DNA of 21,262 bases from UBA9464 sp003445095. Its GTDB lineage: Bacteria > Verrucomicrobiota > Verrucomicrobiia > Limisphaerales > UBA9464. This document shows, one piece after another, positions 15,665 through 21,262 of this stretch; position 1 is the stretch's first letter, and the number at the start of each line of letters is the position of its first letter. Where the stretch lies: assembly GCA_035437945.1 (NCBI GenBank), contig DAOMZG010000099.1, positions 1 to 21,262 on the forward strand, read 5' to 3'. The notes under the pieces were generated by a model. That model was not told the origin of the DNA, made no database searches, and saw nothing but the letters and a program-made list of their open reading frames with translations. Position numbers and translations under genes: made by a program.

Positions 15665-16759
15665 TCAGTTGTTCAGGGCGGCGAGCACTAACGCGGTAAT
15701 CAGGATGTTAACGAGTGCCAAGGGAATAAAACGCCGCCAACCGAGATCCATAAGCTGGTCGTAGCGGAAACGGGGAAGCATCCAGCGAGTCCAGATGAAA
15801 ACCACCAGCAGCACGCCCATCTTGGCGAGGAAGCAAAGAATGTGGCCGAGTCCGCTCCAGATCCCCGTCGCCGCCCCGCCACCCCAGGGATACGCCCATC
15901 CGCCGAAGAACAACGTCACCATCATGGCCGAGGCAGCAATCATCGCCGCGTACTCACCGAGAAAGAACAAGGCGAACTTCATCGAGCTGTATTCGGTGTG
16001 ATACCCGCCGACGAGTTCTGACTCCGATTCCGGCAGGTCGAACGGCAGCCGATTGGTCTCAGCGAAGGCCGCGATCAGGAAAATGGCGAATGCCAGCGGC
16101 TGCTTCCAAACCATCCAATGAAAGACATTGGCCTCCTGATACGCCACGACTTGAGAAAGATTGAGATCTCCGATCACCATAAAGACCGAGATGACACTCA
16201 TTCCCATCGCAATTTCGTAGGAAACCATCTGGGCACTCGACCGGATTCCGCCGAGGAACGGATACTTGGAGTTCGAGGCGTAACCGGCCAGAACAATGCC
16301 GTACACTCCCAAGGATACGATGCCGAAGGTGTAGAGGATGCCAACGTTAAGGTCGGCAATGACCATCGGATTGGCAGGGTTGCCCAACGTTGAGCCAAAC
16401 GGAATAACGGCGATCGTGATAAAGGCAGGAATCACCGTGATCGCGGGTGCCAGCCAGAAATAAACCTTCCGCACATACGCCGGCGTAAAATCTTCCTTCA
16501 GAAGGAACTTCAGCCCATCGGCCATCGGTTGAAAAATCCCCAGGCGAACCAGCGCCGGGCCCAGTATCGGTATGTATTTCGCGAAGATTGGCGTGGCACG
16601 GTTCGGACCCACACGATCTTGGATCCAGGCGGACACCTTACGTTCCACGAGCACCGCATACGCCACAAAGGTCAACATCAACACGAACGCCACGATAATC
16701 TTCGTGATGCTGAACAGGACGAACTGGGTCGTCGGATCGAGATAGCGAATAGAATCCAT
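15665..16759 (-). CDS. nuoH: NADH-quinone oxidoreductase subunit H
   Basis: A 364-residue membrane subunit that forms most of the quinone chamber and joins the peripheral and membrane arms. Hallmarks are ERKVSAWIQDRVGPNRA, GIFQPMADGLKFLLKED, AFAETNRLPFDLPESESELVGGYHTEYSSMKF with its conserved acidic run, and WTRWMLPRFRYDQLMDLGWR near the C terminus. Eight or nine transmembrane helices are present. The frame remains open 16 codons upstream (to 16807), but that part is hydrophilic and lies inside nuoG; the ATG at 16757-16759, 5 bp after the nuoG stop, gives the expected N terminus (MDSIRYLDP). Confidence 0.95.
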   Translation of the reverse strand: MDSIRYLDPTTQFVLFSITKIIVAFVLMLTFVAYAVLVERKVSAWIQDRVGPNRATPIFAKYIPILGPALVRLGIFQPMADGLKFLLKEDFTPAYVRKVYFWLAPAITVIPAFITIAVIPFGSTLGNPANPMVIADLNVGILYTFGIVSLGVYGIVLAGYASNSKYPFLGGIRSSAQMVSYEIAMGMSVISVFMVIGDLNLSQVVAYQEANVFHWMVWKQPLAFAIFLIAAFAETNRLPFDLPESESELVGGYHTEYSSMKFALFFLGEYAAMIAASAMMVTLFFGGWAYPWGGGAATGIWSGLGHILCFLAKMGVLLVVFIWTRWMLPRFRYDQLMDLGWRRFIPLALVNILITALVLAALNN

Positions 16760-16764
16760 TCGAA

Positions 16765-18492
16765 CTAGATTTCGACGTTGACTCCGGTGTCGCCCAGCTT
16801 GGCCCATTCGAGGCCCGCGAATGCCGGAACGTCCTTCGCCATCTGGTTGAACAGTCCTTCGATGGTCGTAAATCCCGTCGGACCGACCACCCGATGAACG
16901 AGCTCATGGAGAAACTCCCACTCAGGGCGCGCCTCGCGCGGTCCCTCGACCGCCTTGATAAATTTCTGCACCCGACCCTTGGAATTCACAAACGTTCCAC
17001 GCTTTTCCGCATGAGCACAGCCGGGCAAAAGGTAATGCGCGTGATTCGTGGTCTCATTCGGCAAGATGTCGCTCACGACTAAAGTCTCCAGCTTGCCCAA
17101 GAGGTCCGGCTTGATCCCGTGCTTCGTGACATCTTCGCCCAAGACGATGAGCGTCTTGATGACGCCCGAGGCGATGCCATTGGCAATCTTGGGAAGATTA
17201 ATCCCCATCTCGGTGAAGGCGATGCCGGTCAGCCGCGCGCCGTTGCTATTCGGATTCTTATCCGCGCTGACCAAGAGTGGATCGCCATCCCCTTCCCTCG
17301 GAACGGAATCAGTGAGGGCTCCTAATTTCGTGGCCAACCGCTTGAGCAAATACAACTCCTCGTTCGTCTGTCGCGCGCTAGCCACGACGGCCACGGAACC
17401 CGGGGCGGCCGTTGAGAGTCGGCGGGTTAATTCTTTCAAAGCCGTTTCCCAACTTGTCGTTTGAGTTCTTCCGTCCGCCGTGCGGGTCTGCACCTCATCC
17501 AGCCGATCTTCTCGACCGATCCATTTGTAATTTAATCGGCCCGAGTCGCACATCCAGGGTCCGTTGACCGCGTCGTTCTGCCGAGGCTCATACCGATACA
17601 CTGTGCCTTCGCGGGAACCGATTGTGATATTGCAGCCGGTCGCGCAGCTCGTGCATACACTTTTGGTTTCCTTAAGAAACCAGACCCGCATCTTGAATCG
17701 AAAATCCTTCGACGTGAGCGCGCCCACGGGACAAATATCCACCGTGTTCAGGGTGTAGTTGTTGTCAAAGGAACCCTCCTTCCACGCGGCAATCGTGTTG
17801 TACGAGCCGCGATTCACGATACCGAGCGCATCATCCCCGGCGATGTCTTTGGTGAACCGAATGCAGCGGGTACACAAGATGCAGCGCTCGTCGTCGAGCA
17901 CGATGCGGGGACCGAGATCAACTGCCTTGGGCTTGTGAACTTTTGCTTCGACAAATCGGCTGTTCGCTTGGCCGTGTTCGATCGAATATTCTTGGAGCTT
18001 GCACTCACCCGCTTGGTCGCAGATGGGGCAGTCGAGCGGGTGATTGATGAGCAACGACTCCAGCACGGCCTCGCGCATTTGCTTGGTTGCCGCCGAATCC
18101 GGATATAACTCCATTCCGGGCGAAATCGGCGTCGCACAGGCAATGGCACCCCGGGGTGTCTGCGGCTCATACGGTAATACCGAACGCGCGATCTTCGGCG
18201 TCCCGTCCGGATTAAATACCGGCTTGCGGTCGTGACCCATCATGGGCGTGCCGAATTCGATCAGGCACATGCGACAGTTGCCCACGATGGGCAACTTCGG
18301 GTGATAGCAATAGTGCGGCACTTCTCCACCGGCGAATTGGACCGCCTGGAGCATCGTGGTGGGCTGAAGCTTGCCCTGCCAGTCGGGCATCAACTTCGGC
18401 ACTTCGACCTCGCGGCCATCCACCTTGATCCGGATCTTCTCAACCGGCGGTGGAGCGGCGGGCGTAGGGGTTGGGGTCGCAGCGTTAGACAT
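16765..18492 (-). CDS. nuoG: NADH-quinone oxidoreductase subunit G (short form with N7 ligands)
   Basis: A 575-residue Fe-S subunit of the NADH-oxidising arm. After a Pro-rich N-terminal tail (1-17) come the [2Fe-2S] N1b site (C62, C73, C76, C119), the His-Cys3 N5 site (H151, C155, C158, C164), the N4 [4Fe-4S] site (C204, C207, C210, C254), and the extra N7 site C280, C283, C287, C315 in exact C-x2-C-x3-C-x27-C spacing. The molybdopterin-oxidoreductase-like domain after this (about 330-540) is short: 575 residues in total against 783 in Thermus and 908 in E. coli. Its end keeps the usual AEKRGTFVNSKGRVQ pattern (about 495-509), so the shortening is internal rather than a broken end. It starts 6 bp after the Uma2 gene. 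Confidence 0.94.
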   Translation of the reverse strand: MSNAATPTPTPAAPPPVEKIRIKVDGREVEVPKLMPDWQGKLQPTTMLQAVQFAGGEVPHYCYHPKLPIVGNCRMCLIEFGTPMMGHDRKPVFNPDGTPKIARSVLPYEPQTPRGAIACATPISPGMELYPDSAATKQMREAVLESLLINHPLDCPICDQAGECKLQEYSIEHGQANSRFVEAKVHKPKAVDLGPRIVLDDERCILCTRCIRFTKDIAGDDALGIVNRGSYNTIAAWKEGSFDNNYTLNTVDICPVGALTSKDFRFKMRVWFLKETKSVCTSCATGCNITIGSREGTVYRYEPRQNDAVNGPWMCDSGRLNYKWIGREDRLDEVQTRTADGRTQTTSWETALKELTRRLSTAAPGSVAVVASARQTNEELYLLKRLATKLGALTDSVPREGDGDPLLVSADKNPNSNGARLTGIAFTEMGINLPKIANGIASGVIKTLIVLGEDVTKHGIKPDLLGKLETLVVSDILPNETTNHAHYLLPGCAHAEKRGTFVNSKGRVQKFIKAVEGPREARPEWEFLHELVHRVVGPTGFTTIEGLFNQMAKDVPAFAGLEWAKLGDTGVNVEI

Positions 18493-18498
18493 GGGGTG

Positions 18499-19218
18499 TT
18501 ATCTCGCAGCGGAAAGCTTCTTCACAAAAGCGGTGTGTTCAGCGCTGGCGAGCCCTCGGCGAACGGCTGCCGCGACTTTCTTTAAGTCACCCCCCGCTAT
18601 GGCCGAACGGTCGAGCCAAAGACCTGGGAAGAACCGACTGCAGAGTAGTCCGCCTCGGCTGGGCTGAAGGCTTTCACTCTCTCCGGACTCGAAGTTGAAC
18701 CAATGAAACTCGGAGTTGGGAAGTGACCAAACCAAGTATTCGCGGACCCCATTGCGCCGATAGACCGCGAGCTTCTCGTGGAGGTCGTGAGCCAGACTGC
18801 TGAGGGCAACTTCGACCACCAATTCTGGTGGCCCCTTGATGTACTTGCCCTCACTCAAGTTGCTCTGCCCACCGCAATCTGGCGCAATCAACAGGTGCGC
18901 GTCCGGCTGGTGCTCGTTGTCATGGTCGAGGATAACGGTGGCCTTGGCGCCGGGCCAGACCCCCGGAGTCTCGGAGGCGTAAGTAAATAGCCACCCGGAA
19001 ACAAGGGCCGTCGCATTGGAATGAGCATTACTGAGCGGAGAACCCAGAAAAACGACTCCTTCAATCAATTCCGCTCGTTTGACCTCCGGCATCCGTTCGT
19101 AGCGCCGATGAAACTCCGGCTGGGTTAGGTGATAGCCCGTGTCCAACAGCGGAAACGATCCCGACACGATCGCGCCGGTCCGGCGAAGCTTCCGAGGCTG
19201 GTTGGCGAGGGTGTTCAT
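18499..19218 (-). CDS. Uma2 family (DUF820) putative restriction endonuclease-fold protein, inside the nuo operon
   Basis: A 239-residue protein of the Uma2/DUF820 family, which has a PD-(D/E)XK nuclease fold. Family marks are AELIEGVVFLGSP (49-61), His66 (NAHSN), HQPDAHLL with Asp106, GPPELVVEV with Glu136, then SSLAHDLHEKLAVYRRNGVREYLVW with Asp145 and Lys149. The family's biological role is largely unknown, although the putative catalytic Asp, Glu and Lys are present. It has no known part in respiration. It lies in the nuo cluster on the same strand, 12 bp after nuoF and 6 bp before nuoG, so it should be co-transcribed. Residues 205-239 form an Ala/Lys-rich helical tail of unknown meaning. 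Confidence 0.87.
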   Translation of the reverse strand: MNTLANQPRKLRRTGAIVSGSFPLLDTGYHLTQPEFHRRYERMPEVKRAELIEGVVFLGSPLSNAHSNATALVSGWLFTYASETPGVWPGAKATVILDHDNEHQPDAHLLIAPDCGGQSNLSEGKYIKGPPELVVEVALSSLAHDLHEKLAVYRRNGVREYLVWSLPNSEFHWFNFESGESESLQPSRGGLLCSRFFPGLWLDRSAIAGGDLKKVAAAVRRGLASAEHTAFVKKLSAAR

Positions 19219-19230
19219 CAGAAGTACGGC

Positions 19231-20661
19231 TCAAGACCGCGGGTTCGCAGCCAGTTTCATCTGCTGACTCGGCCCGGCACCACTGGCTCGAGCGGCTTCG
19301 TCCGCCGCGCCCTGGGCTTCGAATTCCTCGCGGAATTTCTTCACAAAGCTCAACACCGGCCAAGCGGCCGCTTCGCCGAAGGCGCAAATGGTGCGGCCTT
19401 GGATGTTTTGCGCGATGTGCGTCAAGTAATCGGCGTCAGCCTTACGACCTTCGCCGTGTTCCAGACGGTGCAGGCCTTTCGCCATCCAGAGTGAACCTTC
19501 GCGGCACGGAGTGCATTGGCCGCAGCTTTCGTGCGCATAAAACTCCGCCAGGTTGGCCAATGCCTCCACCATGCTCCGACTGTCATCCAGCACGATGATC
19601 GCTCCTGAGCCAGACATAGTGCCGGCCCCTTGGAGGGAATCGAAATCGTACGGAAGGTCCAACATGGCGACCTCGGCTTTGGTCATCTGGCCGTCGGGTC
19701 CCTTCCGATTCAGGGAAAAAACTTCGCCCGCTTTCAAGACCTTGGACGATGAGCCTCCAGGAATGATCGCCTTCAGCGAACGGCCTGGCCGCAAGCCACC
19801 CCCAAAATTCTTGTCAAAAATGAGCTGACCGAGGGTCGCTTTGCCCACTTCGATTTCGAAGTAGCCTGGGTTCATGACGTCCCCGCTGAGACTGACGATC
19901 CGTGTGCCGGTGTTGTTAGGCGTTCCCAACTTCGCATACTCGGCTGCGCCCATCGCCACGATGTGTTTCACCGCCGCCAGCGTCTCCACGTTATTGACGA
20001 TCGTGGGACACATGTATAGTCCGAGCACCGCAGGAAAGTAAGGCGGCTTGATTCGCGGATAGGCCCGCTTGCCCTCTAAAGATTCGATCAAGCCAGTCTC
20101 CTCGCCGCAAATGTAGGCACCCGCACCACGGTGAACATAAATCTCAAGGTCGTAACCGGAGCCGAGAATGTTCTTGCCGAGAAACCCTTGGGACTTCGCC
20201 TCAGCCAGCGCCCGATTCAATAGTCGGGCGCCGTCAGGCATCTCGCCGCGAATATAGATATAGGCGAGCTTAACGTCGTTGGCCCAGCACGCGATGATCA
20301 TCCCCTCGATCAATTGGTGCGGGTCCTTGTACATAATCTGCCGGTCCTTAAACGTCCCGGGTTCCGATTCGTCGGCGTTGCAGATCAGGTAAATCGGTTT
20401 GCCACTCTTGCGGTCTACGAAGCTCCACTTGAGGCCCGCGCTAAATCCGGCGCCGCCTCGGCCTCGCAGGCCAGACTTCAGCACCTCGTCTCGGATCACC
20501 TCCTGCGGCGTCAGTTTCTTGCCGTCAGAGAGATCTCTGGGCGCGGTGGCCAATGCTTTTTTCAACGACTCATAGCCGCCATGGCGCAAATAACACTCCA
20601 AATCCGGGGTGTAGCCCGGCGAATCAGCGTACTTGAGGATCAGTTTGAATTGTTCCGGCAT
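19231..20661 (-). CDS. nuoF: NADH-quinone oxidoreductase subunit F
   Basis: A 476-residue flavoprotein that binds NADH and FMN and passes electrons to cluster N3. GLRGRGGAGFSAGLKW (64-79) is the nucleotide-binding glycine loop, NADESEPGTFKDR (95-107) lies at the FMN site, and ICGEETGLIESLEGKRAYPR (174-193) is the second glycine-rich FMN/NADH region. The [4Fe-4S] N3 ligands are C380, C383, C386 (SCGQCTPCREG) and C426. The C terminus is some 30 residues longer than typical and Ala-rich (from about 448). It is separated from nuoE by 161 bp that contain an oppositely directed tRNA gene, so continuity of the operon across that gap is an inference. Uma2 follows after 12 bp. Confidence 0.96.
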   Translation of the reverse strand: MPEQFKLILKYADSPGYTPDLECYLRHGGYESLKKALATAPRDLSDGKKLTPQEVIRDEVLKSGLRGRGGAGFSAGLKWSFVDRKSGKPIYLICNADESEPGTFKDRQIMYKDPHQLIEGMIIACWANDVKLAYIYIRGEMPDGARLLNRALAEAKSQGFLGKNILGSGYDLEIYVHRGAGAYICGEETGLIESLEGKRAYPRIKPPYFPAVLGLYMCPTIVNNVETLAAVKHIVAMGAAEYAKLGTPNNTGTRIVSLSGDVMNPGYFEIEVGKATLGQLIFDKNFGGGLRPGRSLKAIIPGGSSSKVLKAGEVFSLNRKGPDGQMTKAEVAMLDLPYDFDSLQGAGTMSGSGAIIVLDDSRSMVEALANLAEFYAHESCGQCTPCREGSLWMAKGLHRLEHGEGRKADADYLTHIAQNIQGRTICAFGEAAAWPVLSFVKKFREEFEAQGAADEAARASGAGPSQQMKLAANPRS

Positions 20662-20669
20662 GGCTGTGC

Positions 20670-20697
20670 TTGACTCAAAGGGTCACCTGTCTAGCTT
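20670..20697 (+). promoter_or_regulatory. Possible promoter of the tRNA-Gln gene
   Basis: TTGACT (20670-20675, five of six bases of the -35 consensus) is followed after 16 bp by TAGCTT (20692-20697, a weak -10). The transcript would start about 8-12 nt before the tRNA. It begins inside the nuoE-nuoF gap, 9 bp upstream of the nuoF start codon on the other strand. Confidence 0.33.
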
Positions 20698-20713
20698 CCG
20701 CCTGCTTCCGGCC

Positions 20714-20787
20714 TGCCCGATGGTGTAACGGTAGCACAGCAGACTCTGGATCTGTTTGTCATGGTTCAAATCCATGTCGGGCAGCCA
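20714..20787 (+). tRNA. tRNA-Gln, anticodon CTG
   Basis: Complete 74-nt cloverleaf with encoded CCA. Acceptor stem TGCCCGA (20714-20720) with TCGGGCA (20777-20783), seven pairs; discriminator G20784; CCA at 20785-20787. D stem GTGT/GCAC around AACGGTA; anticodon stem GCAGA/TCTGT around loop CTCTGGA with anticodon CTG at 20746-20748; T stem CATGG/CCATG around TTCAAAT. The U1-A72 first pair is the feature GatB uses to pick tRNA-Gln in bacteria that make Gln-tRNA by transamidation, which fits the gatB gene here. It is antisense to the nuo transcript. Confidence 0.94.
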
Positions 20788-20822
20788 ACTCCACTTCGCA
20801 TTCGTCTGGGATCGCAGAGCAC

Positions 20823-21262
20823 TCATTTCGTGGCGGTAAGGACCCGGTCCGCGTCTGCGATGGTCACCTTCTCCATAAGTTGGTCATTCACCATGACCAC
20901 GGGGGCCGTGCCGCAACTGGCGAGGCATTCGACAAACTCCACCGTGAACTTTCCGTCCGAAGTCGTCTGCGGGCCATGCCTTGAGGCGTCGAGTCCCAAC
21001 TTCTGACAAAAGTGCTCTCGTAACGGGCCGCTACCGGCGAGCGCACAACTGAGCGTACGGCAGACTTTGATTTGCTTCTTCCCGATCGGCTCCTGCCGAA
21101 ACATCGGATAAAAAGTGACGAGTTCGTAAATGTTGATGGGCTGGAGATCGAGCTTTCGGGCGATCCACTCGATGGCGTCGCGAGAGATGTACCCAAAATG
21201 CTCCTGCACGGCGTGCAGAATCATCAGCGAGGCACTCCGCTTCTTCGGATAGTGCGTGGCCA
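20823..21262 (-). CDS. nuoE: NADH-quinone oxidoreductase subunit E (5' end outside window)
   Basis: The thioredoxin-fold [2Fe-2S] subunit (cluster N1a) that pairs with NuoF. An internal ATG at 21224 is not the start: the frame stays open to the window edge, and the extra residues (HYPKKRSAS before LMILHAVQEHFGYIS) match the usual NuoE YP-x-KRSA-x2 stretch. At least 145 codons are present. Ligands: the C-x4-C pair in KVCRTLSCALAGS and the C-x3-C pair in ECLASCGTAPVVMVN. The IYELVTFYPMF helix is typical. The C terminus is short (LTATK). It is the first nuo gene seen here; a nuoD-like gene is expected beyond the edge. Confidence 0.94.
   Translation of the reverse strand, partial: ATHYPKKRSASLMILHAVQEHFGYISRDAIEWIARKLDLQPINIYELVTFYPMFRQEPIGKKQIKVCRTLSCALAGSGPLREHFCQKLGLDASRHGPQTTSDGKFTVEFVECLASCGTAPVVMVNDQLMEKVTIADADRVLTATK

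Noticed and set aside
16760..16807. 16 extra N-terminal codons for nuoH
   Set aside because: They lie inside nuoG and are hydrophilic; the ATG at 16759 gives the standard NuoH N terminus.
20823..21224. nuoE starting at the ATG at 21224
   Set aside because: The frame continues to the window edge with residues typical of NuoE before that Met, so the gene is cut by the window rather than short.
1..21262. CRISPR array, transposase, integrase or phage genes
   Set aside because: No regularly spaced direct repeats and no frame with transposase, integrase or phage structural motifs were seen.

Overview
The window looks like a chromosomal stretch of a Verrucomicrobiota-like bacterium. The best taxonomic clue is a secreted protein ending in a VPDSG-CTERM sorting signal (VPDSG, hydrophobic helix, basic tail), a form of the PEP-CTERM signal known mainly from that phylum. 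A 14-type nuo complex, a GatB with a tRNA-Gln of the matching type, and single-copy housekeeping genes fit this. The assignment is an inference; no rRNA gene is present.

Layout, left to right. 1-252: 3' end of a glutaredoxin-like gene (+). 264-1760: MFS transporter (-). 2065-2775: VPDSG-CTERM protein (-), with a clear terminator behind it and a possible promoter about 140 bp upstream. 2776-3386: 611 bp with no convincing gene. 3387-4352: class II fructose-bisphosphate aldolase (-). 4477-4932: DUF309 protein (-). 5046-5951: IspA-type prenyl synthase (+). 5958-6812: a peptide chain release factor 3 gene holding only the GTPase domain (-). 6901-7368: RidA-family protein (-). 7459-8907: gatB (+).

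9115-21262: a long nuo cluster read on the minus strand, in the order nuoE (cut by the window edge), nuoF, a Uma2-family gene, nuoG, nuoH, nuoI, nuoJ, nuoK, nuoL, nuoM, nuoN. Together these encode the NADH-oxidising peripheral arm (E, F, G), the Fe-S link to quinone (I) and the membrane proton-pumping arm (H, J-N) of respiratory complex I. nuoA-D would lie beyond the right edge. Two foreign items sit inside the cluster: the Uma2 gene between nuoF and nuoG, and a tRNA-Gln(CTG) gene on the opposite strand between nuoE and nuoF.

Points that stand out: the half-length release factor 3; the two insertions in nuo; loss in NuoM of the usual channel lysine; a short NuoG that still has all cluster N7 ligands; and no Shine-Dalgarno core (GGAG, GAGG or AGGA) in the 20 nt before any of the 18 complete protein genes. 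I see no clear new defence, CRISPR or mobile system.
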